DNA of 64,000 nt from NCBI RefSeq assembly GCF_900100395.1, contig NZ_FNFB01000020.1:1-64000 (forward strand), in the 5' to 3' direction. Position 1 is the stretch's first letter; each line of letters opens with the position of its first letter. Shown here one piece after another: positions 31,166 through 40,129 of this stretch. A program made the position numbers and the translations under genes. Under the pieces are notes generated by a model. That model did no database searches. It was not told where the DNA came from and saw only the letters and a list, made by a program, of their open reading frames with translations. Source of the DNA: Nonomuraea maritima (lineage in GTDB: Bacteria; Actinomycetota; Actinomycetes; Streptosporangiales; Streptosporangiaceae).

Positions 31166-32043
31166 GAGGCCCTCCTGAGCCGCGGGTTGAGCACGGCTTC
31201 GAGCGCGCGTCCTGCCAGCATGAACGCCATGACGACGGCCAGGATGGCCAGGCCGGGGATGAGGATGTACCACCAGGCGCCCTGCGTGGGGGCGCCCCAG
31301 TCGTACGAGCCGCGCAGCATGGTGCCCCAGGAGGTCTTGTTGGAGCTGACGCCGAGGAAGGCCAGCGTCGACTCGGTGACGATGGCGCTGGCGACCTCCA
31401 GCGTGGCGCTGGCCAGCAGCAGCGGCGCCACGTTGGGCAGGACGTGCCGCGTGGTGACGTGCCAGTGTCCGGCGCCGAGCGCCTTCGAGCGCTCGATGTA
31501 CGGCCTCGACTCGACGGCGAGCGTCTGCGCTCTGATCAGGCGGGCCGTCGTGGGCCACGTGGTGACCCCGATGGCCGCGATGATCGTGAAGGTGCTGCCG
31601 CCCAGGATGGCGGCCAGCACCATCGCGGTCACCAGCGAGGGCAGCACGAGGAACCAGTCGGTGACGCGCATGAGCGTCGCGCCGATCCAGCCCCTGAAGT
31701 GCCCGGCGGTGATGCCCACGACCATGCCGATCACGATGCTGAGCAGCGCGGCGAGGAAGCCGATGAGCAGCGACGTGCGCGAGCCCCACCACACCATCAG
31801 CAGGATGGAGCGGCCGGACTCGTCGGTGCCGAACGGGTAGTCGAGGCTGGGCGCGGCCCACTTGGGCCCGGTGCCGCTGACGACGCTGGTCACGCCCTCG
31901 CCGATGAACAGCGGCGCGACGAGCGCGAGCACCACGGCGACGAGCAGGACGACGAGACCCGCCACCCCGGCCCGTTGCTTGCGGAAGTCGGCCCAGAAGC
32001 GGCTCACCGCGAGCCGCCTGCGGGCCATGACGACGCCGGTCAT
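31162..32043 (-). CDS. Oligopeptide/dipeptide ABC transporter permease (DppC-like)
   Basis: A 293-residue permease: the N-terminal OppC_N helix (AGLVVLLVAVVLALVAPLFI), FGTDESGRSILLMVWWGSRT characteristic of DppC, five further transmembrane segments, and the EAA coupling loop (ERSKALGAGHWHVTTRHVLP). Together with DppB it forms the membrane channel. It starts at ATG 32043 and overlaps DppB by 4 bp. Confidence 0.95.
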   Translation of the reverse strand: MTGVVMARRRLAVSRFWADFRKQRAGVAGLVVLLVAVVLALVAPLFIGEGVTSVVSGTGPKWAAPSLDYPFGTDESGRSILLMVWWGSRTSLLIGFLAALLSIVIGMVVGITAGHFRGWIGATLMRVTDWFLVLPSLVTAMVLAAILGGSTFTIIAAIGVTTWPTTARLIRAQTLAVESRPYIERSKALGAGHWHVTTRHVLPNVAPLLLASATLEVASAIVTESTLAFLGVSSNKTSWGTMLRGSYDWGAPTQGAWWYILIPGLAILAVVMAFMLAGRALEAVLNPRLRRAS

Positions 32044-33092
32044 GCGGACCTCACCCGGGGGTCGATCATGTGGTACACCACGTCGGCCAGGGTGTTCATG
32101 ACGATCACCGACACGGTGATCAGCAGGAACGTGCCCTGCATGAGCGTGAAGTCGGGCACGCTGACCGCCTCGTAGAACAGCTGGCCCAGCCCGGGCCAGG
32201 TGAAGATGGTCTCCACGGTGACCGCGCCGCCGACCACGAAGCCGATGCGCATGAACACCAGCGTCACGGTGGGCAGCAGGGCGTTGGGCACCGCGTGGCG
32301 CCGGCGTACGTCGTCGTCGCGCAGGCCCTTGGCGCGGGCGACGGTGATGTAGTCCTGGCTGACCTCCTCCAGCAGGGACGAGCGCATGACCAGCAGGTAC
32401 TGCGCGTAGACCACGGCCACGAGTGTCAGGCAGGGCAGCACCATGTGGGCGGCCACGTCGAGCACGTACGCGAACCCGTCGGGCGCGTCGATGCTCTCGC
32501 TGCCCCGGAACGGGAGCAGGCCGGGGATCGGCCCGATGCCTACCCCGAACACCATCATGAGCAGCAGGCCCAGCCAGAACGTCGGCACCGACCACAGCAC
32601 CAGCGACGTGCCGGTGGAGAAGCGGTCGAACCGGCTGCCGTGCCGCCAGCCCGCGTGGATGCCCTGCCACAGGCCCAGGCTGACCGCGATGACCAGGCCG
32701 GTTCCGGCGAGCAGCAGGGTGGGCCCGAGCCGCTCGCCGATGAGGTCGAGCACCGGCCGCTTGTACTCGTAGGAGGTGCCGAGGTCGAGCCGCAGGGTGT
32801 CGCCCACGAAGTCGAAGAACTGGTTGATCAGCGACTGGTCGAGACCGAGCCGGTGACGCTCCAGGTCGAGCTGCTCAGGGGTCATGTTGCGGCCCTGGGC
32901 CAGGTTGCGCACGGGATCGCCAGGCAGCAGCCGGAACACGAAGAACGTGCCGATGACCACCATGGCGATGCTGAACAGCGCCCCGCCCGCCTTCGACAGC
33001 GCGTATCGCAGCATGCCTCGGGAGGACGGGGTTTCCTCAGCGGGGCCCGCCGCCTGGACGGCGGGCTCCGCGGCGTCGGGAAGAGCTGTCAT
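32040..33092 (-). CDS. Oligopeptide/dipeptide ABC transporter permease (DppB-like)
   Basis: A 350-residue permease with the DppB N-terminal helix (GGALFSIAMVVIGTFFVFRL) followed by LPGDPVRNLAQGRNMTPEQL, the usual DP motif segment, then five membrane segments and the EAA loop (TVARAKGLRDDDVRRRHAVP, NALLP). The N-terminal 28 residues (ALPDAAEPAVQAAGPAEETP) form an extra alanine/proline-rich cytosolic tail. It overlaps the substrate-binding protein gene by 4 bp. Confidence 0.94.
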   Translation of the reverse strand: MTALPDAAEPAVQAAGPAEETPSSRGMLRYALSKAGGALFSIAMVVIGTFFVFRLLPGDPVRNLAQGRNMTPEQLDLERHRLGLDQSLINQFFDFVGDTLRLDLGTSYEYKRPVLDLIGERLGPTLLLAGTGLVIAVSLGLWQGIHAGWRHGSRFDRFSTGTSLVLWSVPTFWLGLLLMMVFGVGIGPIPGLLPFRGSESIDAPDGFAYVLDVAAHMVLPCLTLVAVVYAQYLLVMRSSLLEEVSQDYITVARAKGLRDDDVRRRHAVPNALLPTVTLVFMRIGFVVGGAVTVETIFTWPGLGQLFYEAVSVPDFTLMQGTFLLITVSVIVMNTLADVVYHMIDPRVRSA

Positions 33093-34906
33093 TCGCGCTC
33101 GTCGGCGGTGCTCTTCCGCCGCCTGGTCAGGAAGAACGCTCCCGCGCCCACCACGACGACGGCGACGACGAGGCCGACGATCAGGGTGGTGTTGGAGCCG
33201 CTCTCGGTCGAGGCGCCGGCCGCCGCACCCGTCGGCTTGACGTCGGCGGTGTAGAACGGCCAGTAGCCGCTGCCGCCGTACAGGATGCCGTCGGTCTCCG
33301 GGATGGACGTGATGCTGACGATCCGGTCCTTGCGGTAGGCCTCGAGGTCGGCCGTGTAGTAGATCGCGATGATCGGGGCCTCGGTGTAGAGGCGCTCCTG
33401 CATCTGCTTGATGATCTCGGCACGCTTCGGCCGGTCGAGCTCCTTCAGCTGCTCCTGGTAGAGCTTCTCGAAGGTGTCGTCACAGAAGAACGACTCGGTG
33501 CCGCCGCCCTCGCCGGTCGGCGACGGACGCCGGCTGCACAGGTGGGTGGCCAGGACCTCTTCCGGGTCGGGGTTGACCGACCAGCCGCTGATCGCGATGT
33601 CGAACAGGCCGGTGACGCCGGTCTCCTCGGTGAACTTGCTGGAGTCGAGCTTCTTGGTGGTCAGCGAGACGCCGATCTCCTTGAAGAAGCCGGTCAGGTA
33701 CTCGGCGAGCTTGTCCTCGATCGGGGTGTCGGTGTGGATGCTGAAGCGGAACTCCAGCTTGCGGTCGCTGTCGGGCATCGTGCGGATGCCGTCGGGACCC
33801 TTCTTGTAACCGGCGTCGTCGAGGATCTGGTTGGCCTTGGCCGGGTCGTACGAGACCTTGGTGTCGCCGGAGGCCTCCCAGAAGAAGTCCTTGTACATGG
33901 GCGGCACGATCGAGCCGTCGGCCGGCTTGGCGAGGCCGTTCTGCACGTCGGCGACGAGCTTCTGCTTGTCGATGGCGTAGTGCAGCGCCTGCCGGACCTT
34001 GACGTCCTTCAGCGCGGGGTGGCCGTCACCGACGGGCTTGTCGTCGTTGGTGGTGGCGCCGTGGTTGATCTGCAGGTACGCCCCGCGGCGGCCCTGGGTC
34101 TTCCACGCGGTGATCGCCGGGTCGTTGACGATAGCCTCGTACTCCGGCGGGTTGAGCCGGCCGATCAGGTCGATCTCACCGGTCTTGAGCCCGGCGATGG
34201 CGGCCTGCGGGTTGGCGTAGAAGATGACCTGCAGCTCGTCGATCTTGGGCTTGCCCCGCCAGTAGTCGGGGTTGGCCACCAGCTTGACGTACTGGTCCTT
34301 CTTGTGCTCGACCGCGATGAAGGGGCCGCTGCTCGGCGCCGGGTACTTCTCGGCGTCGTAGTTGGCCATGTCGGTGACCGACTCCCAGGCATGCTTGGGC
34401 ATGATCGGGATCGGGTTCTCCAGCATGGACGCCTGCGGGGCCTTGAGCTTGATGGTCAGCTCCTGGCCGCTCGCGGTGACGCTCTCGAAGTTCTCGACGG
34501 CGGGGCCGTTGGCCGTCTTGGCGGCCTCGTCCGTCATGATCTTGTTGAACGTCCAGGCGGCGTCCTCGGCGGTGACCGGCTGGCCGTCTGACCACTTGGC
34601 CTGGCGGATCTTGAACGTCCAGGTCAGGCCGTCCTCGGAGGTCGTCCACGACTCGGCGAGGTCAGGGCTCGGCTGGAGCGTCTTCGAGTCGGGCACCGTG
34701 AGGAAGCCGTACATCATGCGGTGGATCTGGGTGGAGACGAGCCGGACCGCGAGGAACGGGTTCATCGAGTCCATCGCCTGGGTTGCGCCGACGCGAAGGA
34801 TCTTCTTCCCCGCCGCAGGGTCCTGGGCGAGCGCCGCGGTCGTGCCCTGCCCGGCTATTAAGAGCGCGACGCCCAGCGCAGCCAGGCGTGCGAGCCATTT
34901 CCTCAT
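33089..34906 (-). CDS. Peptide ABC transporter substrate-binding protein with C-terminal membrane anchor
   Basis: A 605-residue extracytoplasmic solute-binding protein, family 5. The signal peptide (LARLAALGVALLIAGQGTTA) ends in ALAQD with no lipobox cysteine. SBP_bac_5 signatures follow: ESWTTSEDGLTWTFKIRQAK, WSDGQPVTAEDAAWTFNKIM, and VRQALHYAIDKQKLV. Unusually, the C-terminus is a transmembrane helix plus basic stop (TTLIVGLVVAVVVVGAGAFF, then LTRRRK), so it is tethered by a tail anchor instead of a lipid. First gene of the operon; ATG 34906 follows AGGTGAGGC. Confidence 0.93.
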   Translation of the reverse strand: MRKWLARLAALGVALLIAGQGTTAALAQDPAAGKKILRVGATQAMDSMNPFLAVRLVSTQIHRMMYGFLTVPDSKTLQPSPDLAESWTTSEDGLTWTFKIRQAKWSDGQPVTAEDAAWTFNKIMTDEAAKTANGPAVENFESVTASGQELTIKLKAPQASMLENPIPIMPKHAWESVTDMANYDAEKYPAPSSGPFIAVEHKKDQYVKLVANPDYWRGKPKIDELQVIFYANPQAAIAGLKTGEIDLIGRLNPPEYEAIVNDPAITAWKTQGRRGAYLQINHGATTNDDKPVGDGHPALKDVKVRQALHYAIDKQKLVADVQNGLAKPADGSIVPPMYKDFFWEASGDTKVSYDPAKANQILDDAGYKKGPDGIRTMPDSDRKLEFRFSIHTDTPIEDKLAEYLTGFFKEIGVSLTTKKLDSSKFTEETGVTGLFDIAISGWSVNPDPEEVLATHLCSRRPSPTGEGGGTESFFCDDTFEKLYQEQLKELDRPKRAEIIKQMQERLYTEAPIIAIYYTADLEAYRKDRIVSITSIPETDGILYGGSGYWPFYTADVKPTGAAAGASTESGSNTTLIVGLVVAVVVVGAGAFFLTRRRKSTADERE

Positions 34907-35054
34907 ATGTGCCTCACCTTCAGGCGGGGGATTCCTGTGTAGAGAAAGGCACACCATACGGCGTCCACATGTCAACGAGCTGCGGAGAATTGTTTCACTC
35001 TCGTTTCCGTTTTCGGTGTAAATTTTCAATCACCCACGCCAGCAGCGTGATCAC

Positions 35055-35399
35055 GTGACCCGACTGCACACCGCGCTCGTCGCCATAGTGATCGTGATCT
35101 GCGGACTCGGCGTACGAGCGCTGTGGGACGGCCCGGTCGCCAAGTACGCCGGCGACGCGCTCTACACGGCGCTGATCTACGCCCTCCTGGTGCTGCTGTG
35201 GCCACGGATCCGCCCGTGGACGGCGGGGATCGCGGCGGCGGCGCTCAGCTGGATGATCGAGTTCGCCCAGCTCGCGAGCATCCCGCGGTGGCTGCAGCCC
35301 TTGCTGGGCAGCACGTTCAACCCTCCGGACCTCCTCTGGTACGCCGTCGGCGCCGCCATGACCGCCGTCGCCCACGCCGCCTATACCCGGAGGGGGTAA
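35055..35399 (+). CDS. DUF2809 family membrane protein
   Basis: A 114-residue protein with four hydrophobic segments (HTALVAIVIVICGLGVRALW, ALYTALIYALLVLLWP, TAGIAAAALSWMIEFAQ, LLWYAVGAAMTAVAHAAYT). The conserved DUF2809/VanZ-like residues are E-F-A-Q in the third segment and the G-STFNPPDLLWY stretch, which resembles the F-D-x-x-D-L-L-x-Y motif. Function unknown. GTG start at 35055. It lies divergent from the transporter operon, separated by 148 bases that include the operon promoter. Confidence 0.8.
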   Translation: MTRLHTALVAIVIVICGLGVRALWDGPVAKYAGDALYTALIYALLVLLWPRIRPWTAGIAAAALSWMIEFAQLASIPRWLQPLLGSTFNPPDLLWYAVGAAMTAVAHAAYTRRG

Positions 35400-35462
35400 A
35401 GACGCATACATCCCCCCAACCTCGGAAAGGAGAGGAAAAAGAGCTAGTCAAAGGGGGATCTC

Positions 35463-36008
35463 ATGACGGAAGGCAAGACCATCGCGTTCCTGGTGGCTCC
35501 TGAAGGCGTCGAACAGGTCGAGCTGACCGAACCGTGGAAGGCGGTCAAGCAGGCGGGGGGCACGCCGAAGCTCGTCTCCACCCGGCCCGGCCAGATCCAG
35601 GGGTTCAACCACCTCGACAAGGCCGACAAGTTCGCCGTGGACGAGACGGTCGACGACGCCGAGGCGGCCTCGTTCGACGGCCTCGTGCTGCCCGGAGGCG
35701 TCGCCAACCCCGACCACCTGCGCACGCAGCCGAAGGCCGTGCAGTTCGTCCGCGCGTTCTTCGACTCGGGCAAGCCGGTGGCGGCCATCTGCCACGCGTC
35801 GTGGACGCTGATCGAGGCCGACGTGGTGCGCGGGCGCACGCTGACGTCCTGGCCGAGCGTGCAGACCGACCTGCGCAACGCGGGCGCCACCTGGGTCGAC
35901 CAGGAGGTCGTGGTGGACACCGACGCGTCCAACACGCTGGTGACCAGCCGCAAGCCGGACGACCTGAAGGCGTTCTGCCAGGCGGCGATCGACGCGTTCG
36001 GCGCGTGA
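35463..36008 (+). CDS. DJ-1/PfpI family protein (PfpI/YhbO type)
   Basis: A 181-residue class I glutamine-amidotransferase-like protein. The nucleophile cysteine sits in VAAICHASWTLIEADVVRGR, preceded by GLVLPGGVANPDHLRT and the N-terminal IAFLVAPEGVEQVEL with the conserved acid. The family includes stress-linked protein/nucleotide deglycases and weak proteases. The long untranslated leader contains AAAGGGGGATC as a ribosome site. It is monocistronic. Confidence 0.9.
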   Translation: MTEGKTIAFLVAPEGVEQVELTEPWKAVKQAGGTPKLVSTRPGQIQGFNHLDKADKFAVDETVDDAEAASFDGLVLPGGVANPDHLRTQPKAVQFVRAFFDSGKPVAAICHASWTLIEADVVRGRTLTSWPSVQTDLRNAGATWVDQEVVVDTDASNTLVTSRKPDDLKAFCQAAIDAFGA

Positions 36009-36091
36009 CGACGACGGGGCATGGGCGGCGCACGCGCGTCCATGCCCCGCCGGACGAAACTCGCTTGTTACGCCTTGTTCCCTGGGCGGAA

Positions 36092-36111
36092 TTGGTCTAG
36101 ACGTAGACCAA
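36092..36111. promoter_or_regulatory. GntR/DasR-like palindrome upstream of the permease
   Basis: A perfect 8 bp inverted repeat, TTGGTCTA and TAGACCAA, around GACG. TGGTCTAGAC is also the start of the DasR (dre) consensus TGGTCTAGACCA. It is 36-55 bases before the permease start and overlaps the probable promoter. Confidence 0.55.
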
Positions 36112-36146
36112 AAGGAGCGTCCTCCACGCCCCCCAGGGAGACCTCA

Positions 36147-37694
36147 ATGACCGCAGACGAGGATTCCAGACGACTCGCGGAGCTCGGCTACCAGCAGGAA
36201 CTGGCCCGCACCTGGAGCGGCTTCTCCAACTTCGCCATCTCCTTCTCGATCATCTCGATCCTGGCCGGCTGCTTCACCACGTTCGGCCAGGCATGGAACA
36301 ACGGCGGCCCCATCGCCATCTCGTGGGGCTGGCCCCTCATCTCCGTGTTCATCCTGATCATCGGCTTCTGCATGTCGGAGCTGGTGTCGGCGTACCCGAC
36401 GGCGGGCGGCATCTACTGGTGGGCCGCCAAACTCGGCAAGCCGATCCACGGCTGGTTCACCGGCTGGCTCAACCTGATCGGGCTCGTCGCCGTCACCGCG
36501 TCGGTCGACTACGGCTGCGCGACCTTCCTCAACATCACCCTCACCAGGCTGACCGGCGGGGCCTGGGAAGGCACGCTCTCCCAGACGTTCCTGCTGTTCG
36601 TGATCGTCCTGGCGCTGCACGCGCTGATCAACGTCTACAGCCACCGGCTCATCTCGGTGCTGCAGAACGTCAGCGTGTGGTGGCACGTCGCGGGCGCCGC
36701 GATCGTGGTCGCCATCCTCGTGTTCGCCCCCGAGAGTCACCAGACGCCCGGGTTCGTCTTCGGCGGCACGATCAACAACTCGGGCTTCGGCGACGGCACC
36801 GACGGACTGCCCTTCTGGTTCTACGTGCTGCCGCTCGGCTTCCTGCTCACCCAGTACACGATCACCGGCTTCGACGCCTGCGCGCACGTGTCGGAGGAGA
36901 CCCAGGGCGCGGCGACGCACGCCGCCCGCGGCCTGTGGCAGTCGATCTTCTACTCGGCCATCGGCGGCTGGATCGTGCTGCTGTCGTTCCTGTTCGCCGC
37001 CACCGACGTCGACGCGATCAACGCGGACGGCGGCTTCGTCGGCACGATCTTCGAGACCGCGCTGTCGTCACCGCTCGCCACGGCGATCTTCGCGATCTCC
37101 ACGGTCGGCCAGTTCTTCTGCGGCATGAGCTGCGTGACGTCGATGTCGCGGATGACGTACGCGTTCTCCCGCGACGGCGCGGTGCCGGGCTGGCGGCTGT
37201 GGTCGAAGGTCGACCGCAACCGCACCCCGGTCAACGCGATCGTCGCGGGCTGTGTCGCCGCCGCGCTGATCACCCTGCCCGCGCTCTACGCCCCTCCAGG
37301 GCTGACCACCCCGGTCGCGTTCTACGCCGTCGTGTCGATCGCGGTCATCGGGCTCTACCTGGCGTTCCTCATCCCGATCTGGCTCCGGCTGCGCATGGGT
37401 GACGCCTTCCAGCCCGGCCCGTGGACGCTCGGCAAGAAGTACAAGGCGCTGTGCTGGATCGCGTGCGTCGAGATCGCGATCGTGTCGGTCTACTTCGTCC
37501 TGCCGTTCTCGCCGGCCGGTGTGCCGGGCAACCCCGACTTCACCTGGACGTCGGTCAACTACGCGCCGATCGCCGTCGGCGTGGTGCTGATCGGGATCGC
37601 GCTGTGGTGGTCGCTGTCGGCGCGGCACTGGTTCACCGGCCCGCGCCGGACGATCGAGGATCCGGACCCGGTGGGCGACGTCACGACGCCATGA
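36147..37694 (+). CDS. APC-family amino acid permease (GABA permease-like)
   Basis: A 515-residue protein with about 12 hydrophobic segments. The first helix region (WSGFSNFAISFSIISILAGC) and SAYPTAGGIYWWAAKLG carry the typical APC pattern, and TGFDACAHVSEETQGAATHA is the hallmark of the fungal-GabA/bacterial amine-choline branch of the superfamily. It probably imports an amino acid, GABA or a polyamine-like compound by proton symport. ATG 36147 has GGGAG at a proper distance. A GntR-like palindrome just upstream suggests repression by a GntR regulator encoded elsewhere. Confidence 0.88.
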   Translation: MTADEDSRRLAELGYQQELARTWSGFSNFAISFSIISILAGCFTTFGQAWNNGGPIAISWGWPLISVFILIIGFCMSELVSAYPTAGGIYWWAAKLGKPIHGWFTGWLNLIGLVAVTASVDYGCATFLNITLTRLTGGAWEGTLSQTFLLFVIVLALHALINVYSHRLISVLQNVSVWWHVAGAAIVVAILVFAPESHQTPGFVFGGTINNSGFGDGTDGLPFWFYVLPLGFLLTQYTITGFDACAHVSEETQGAATHAARGLWQSIFYSAIGGWIVLLSFLFAATDVDAINADGGFVGTIFETALSSPLATAIFAISTVGQFFCGMSCVTSMSRMTYAFSRDGAVPGWRLWSKVDRNRTPVNAIVAGCVAAALITLPALYAPPGLTTPVAFYAVVSIAVIGLYLAFLIPIWLRLRMGDAFQPGPWTLGKKYKALCWIACVEIAIVSVYFVLPFSPAGVPGNPDFTWTSVNYAPIAVGVVLIGIALWWSLSARHWFTGPRRTIEDPDPVGDVTTP

Positions 37695-37701
37695 CAACTG
37701 T

Positions 37702-37727
37702 CGGCGGGCGCGGTTCCGCGCCCGCCG
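37702..37727. terminator. Bidirectional terminator between permease and lipB
   Basis: CGGCGGGCGCGG and CCGCGCCCGCCG form a perfect 12 bp stem with a 2-base loop between the convergent genes. There is no T-run, as is usual in this group. Confidence 0.7.
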
Positions 37728-37733
37728 GTGCCG

Positions 37734-38372
37734 TCAGGACGCCTCGAACGCCTCCGCGACGACCTTGCGCACCTCGTCCATGGAGGCCGCGCCCAGCTCG
37801 CGCTTGACCGAGGTCATGTCGACGTCGGGCATGCCGCAGGCGACCGCCCAGTTCCACGGCGTCAGGTCGCCGTCAACGTTGATCGCGAAGCCGTGGCTCG
37901 TGACGCCCCGGCTCTGCCGCATGCCGATCGAGACGACCTTGCGTCCGGTCTCCGCCGTCCACACGCCGGTCAGCAGCTCGGACCCCGGCGGGGTGTCGCG
38001 GCGCTCGGCCGGCAGCCCCAGCTTCCCGAGCGCCTCCACCAGCCGCAGCTCGACCTCGCGCACGTAGTCGACGATGCCCTCCGTCTCGCCGAGCTTGACG
38101 ATCAGGTAGCCGACGAGCTGGCCGGGGCCGTGGTAGGTGAGCTGGCCGCCGCGACCCGTCTCGACCACGGGGATGCCGTGCGAGGGGTCGGGCAGGTGCT
38201 CCGGCAGGGTGCGCCGCGCGGCGGTGTAGACCGACGGGTGGCTCAGCAGCCAGAGCGTGTCCGGCAGCTCCTCCTGTTGACGCTGCCCGACGAGGTCGGA
38301 CATGCGTTCCATCGCCTTGTCGTAGTCGACGAGCTGCTCATCCTGGATGAGCGTCAACGGCCTGGCTCTCAT
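37734..38372 (-). CDS. lipB: Lipoyl(octanoyl) transferase LipB
   Basis: The 212-residue enzyme moves the octanoyl group from acyl carrier protein to lipoyl domains. Recognisable are LLSHPSVYTAARRTLPEHLP, RGGQLTYHGPGQLVGYLIVK, the catalytic Lys in ETGRKVVSIGMRQSRGVTSH and the catalytic Cys in GDLTPWNWAVACGMPDVDMT. In most species lipB neighbours lipA; here lipA is not in the window. It is read convergently with the permease and followed by the terminator at 37702. Confidence 0.95.
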   Translation of the reverse strand: MRARPLTLIQDEQLVDYDKAMERMSDLVGQRQQEELPDTLWLLSHPSVYTAARRTLPEHLPDPSHGIPVVETGRGGQLTYHGPGQLVGYLIVKLGETEGIVDYVREVELRLVEALGKLGLPAERRDTPPGSELLTGVWTAETGRKVVSIGMRQSRGVTSHGFAINVDGDLTPWNWAVACGMPDVDMTSVKRELGAASMDEVRKVVAEAFEAS

Positions 38373-38453
38373 TCTCCCGAGGATATGCCGCCGCGCCGAT
38401 GACGGGACACCGGGCCCGGGAGGGCGCCTTCAGCGCCCTCCGCGGCCGCGGGC

Positions 38454-38645
38454 TCACACCGTGCGGTACGTCTTCGGCGCCTGGGGAACCAGGATCCACA
38501 TCGCGACGTAGAGCACCCACAGCGGCCCCGGGATGAGCGACAGGATCAGCCACAGGATCCGGACGAGGGTGGGCGGCATGCCCAGCCTGTCGGCGATGCC
38601 ACCGCAGACCCCAGCGATGATCCTGTGCTCTCGTGAGCGGTACAT
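38454..38645 (-). CDS. PspC domain protein
   Basis: A 63-residue protein consisting of one PspC domain: RSREHRIIAGVCGGIADRLG, then PPTLVRILWLILSLIPGPLW and VLYVAMWILVPQ as two membrane segments. PspC proteins sit in the membrane and in other bacteria take part in the phage-shock envelope stress response. Single-domain versions without psp neighbours are frequent in actinomycetes, as here. The 60 bases before the next gene hold its promoter. Confidence 0.9.
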   Translation of the reverse strand: MYRSREHRIIAGVCGGIADRLGMPPTLVRILWLILSLIPGPLWVLYVAMWILVPQAPKTYRTV

Positions 38646-38705
38646 GATCTCCTCCGTACTGGACGACCTACCCGTACAACGCGCCGGGACGGCGACGGGC
38701 TCCCG

Positions 38706-39212
38706 TCAGGAACCCTGAGAAAACCCTGTAAGGGTCAGCCAGTCATGTGCCATGCCCAGATGACGGCTGGTCAGTCCCTCTTCCGGGTCGACGTGCACGA
38801 GGAGGAAGTCGTGCAGACCCTGACGCACCCTGAGATGGTCCTCGTCCTCCGCCCACACCTGGTCGTCGAACCAGACGAACCGCCGCCGCCCGACGTACGC
38901 GGCCACGTGCCTGGTCTTGAACAGCTCGCCGTGCTCGCCAGGCACGGCGGGGGTCATCGGGATGACGGGCAGTTCCGGCAGGCCGATGCGGGGGCCGATC
39001 CAGTCGTTGGCGTGGTGCTCCCACGTGGTGGCCCAGACGAGCTCGGCCCCGGTCGAGTCGGCCAGTTCGAGCAGCCGGCGGCCGTGGCGGGGGTCGAGGA
39101 ACACGGTGTAGTCGACGCCCTCGACCGTGCACAGGTAGCGCCTGAAGTCGAGCGACGGGCGGCCCATCGGGTTGAGCACGCCGTCGACGTCGAGCAGGAT
39201 CAGCGGCTTCAC
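38706..39212 (-). CDS. HAD-like hydrolase domain protein
   Basis: A 168-residue protein beginning MKPLILLDVDGVLNPMGRPS (HAD motif I, D-V-D-G-V-L-N). A TTWEHHAND segment and FVWFDDQVWAEDEDHLRVRQ (motif IV-like acidic pair) follow. It corresponds to the actinomycete family of small HAD proteins with no known substrate. GTG 39212 overlaps the stop of the AraC regulator gene (GTGA), so the two are translationally coupled. A relation between regulator and enzyme is only an inference from this. Confidence 0.75.
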   Translation of the reverse strand: MKPLILLDVDGVLNPMGRPSLDFRRYLCTVEGVDYTVFLDPRHGRRLLELADSTGAELVWATTWEHHANDWIGPRIGLPELPVIPMTPAVPGEHGELFKTRHVAAYVGRRRFVWFDDQVWAEDEDHLRVRQGLHDFLLVHVDPEEGLTSRHLGMAHDWLTLTGFSQGS

Positions 39213-40129
39213 CGCGTCACCCCGTCCCGGTGCTCGCGCGGGCTGACGCCCCGGACGCGTTTGAAGGCGGCGCTGAGCGCGAACGGGCTGCCGTACCCGA
39301 CCTTCCTGGCGACGGACCCGATCGTGGCGTCCGGCTCGCGCAGCAGGTCGGCGGCGAGCGAGAGGCGCCAGTCGGTGAGGAACGTCATCGGCGGCTCCCC
39401 CACCAGCTCGGTGAAGCGCCTGGCCAGCGCCGCCCTCGACACGCCCACCTCGTCGGCGAGCGCGGCGACCGTCCACGGGTGGGCGGGGTTGTTGTGCAGC
39501 ATGCGCATGGCCTTGCCGACCACGGGGTCGCTCATCGCGCGGTACCAGCCGGGCGCGTGGTGGGTGGCGAAGTGCGCCCGCAGCACCGCGATCAGCAGCA
39601 GGTCGAGCAGCCGGTCGAGGACGGCCTCCTGGCCGGGTTCGTCCTTGGCGATCTCGGCGTCGAGCAGCCGGCTGACCGCGCCGCCCGGCTGCACGACGAG
39701 CGGCGGCAGCGCGTCGAGCAGCCGCCTGCTCACCGCGCCCTCCATCGGGTAGGCGCCGGTGAGCAGCACGGTCGCGCCGTCGGGGCCGTCGCCCCACGTC
39801 CGTACGCCGAGGTCCATCGCCTGGTGCACCGACTCGCCGTCGACCGTGGCGCAGCGCTGTCCGGGGTGGATGACGATCTGTGGCGGGGTGGCGGGGTCGT
39901 CGGCCACCGTGTACGGCTCCGGCCCCCGCACGACCGCCACCTGTCCCGGCTCCACGCGTACCGGCTCGCCGCCGTCGAACCAGATCCACGACTCGCCGCG
40001 CACCTGCGCGACGACCGCCAGCGGGGCCTCGTCCTGGATGCGCAGCGACCAGGGCGGGTCGAGGATCGTACGGAGGAGGAAGGCGCCGCGGGCTCTCGGG
40101 CCGTCGAGAAGAGCCGCGAGCTGGTCCAT
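39209..40129 (-). CDS. AraC-family transcriptional regulator with cupin domain
   Basis: A 306-residue regulator. The N-terminal cupin_6-type domain (PPWSLRIQDEAPLAVVAQVR, GQVAVVRGPEPYTVADDP) binds the effector. The C-terminal double helix-turn-helix starts near residue 205: VGKAMRMLHNNPAHPWTVAA, LADEVGVSRAALARRFTELV, then SVARKVGYGSPFALSAAFKR and VRGVSPREHR. Regulators of this subgroup often control a divergent or downstream reductase or exporter; here the coupled downstream gene is a HAD protein. Confidence 0.9.
   Translation of the reverse strand: MDQLAALLDGPRARGAFLLRTILDPPWSLRIQDEAPLAVVAQVRGESWIWFDGGEPVRVEPGQVAVVRGPEPYTVADDPATPPQIVIHPGQRCATVDGESVHQAMDLGVRTWGDGPDGATVLLTGAYPMEGAVSRRLLDALPPLVVQPGGAVSRLLDAEIAKDEPGQEAVLDRLLDLLLIAVLRAHFATHHAPGWYRAMSDPVVGKAMRMLHNNPAHPWTVAALADEVGVSRAALARRFTELVGEPPMTFLTDWRLSLAADLLREPDATIGSVARKVGYGSPFALSAAFKRVRGVSPREHRDGVTR

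Noticed and set aside
29190..34906. Nickel or siderophore transporter instead of a peptide transporter
   Set aside because: Binding-protein and permease wording fits the general Dpp/Opp group, and no metal- or siderophore-related gene lies nearby. Exact substrate stays open.
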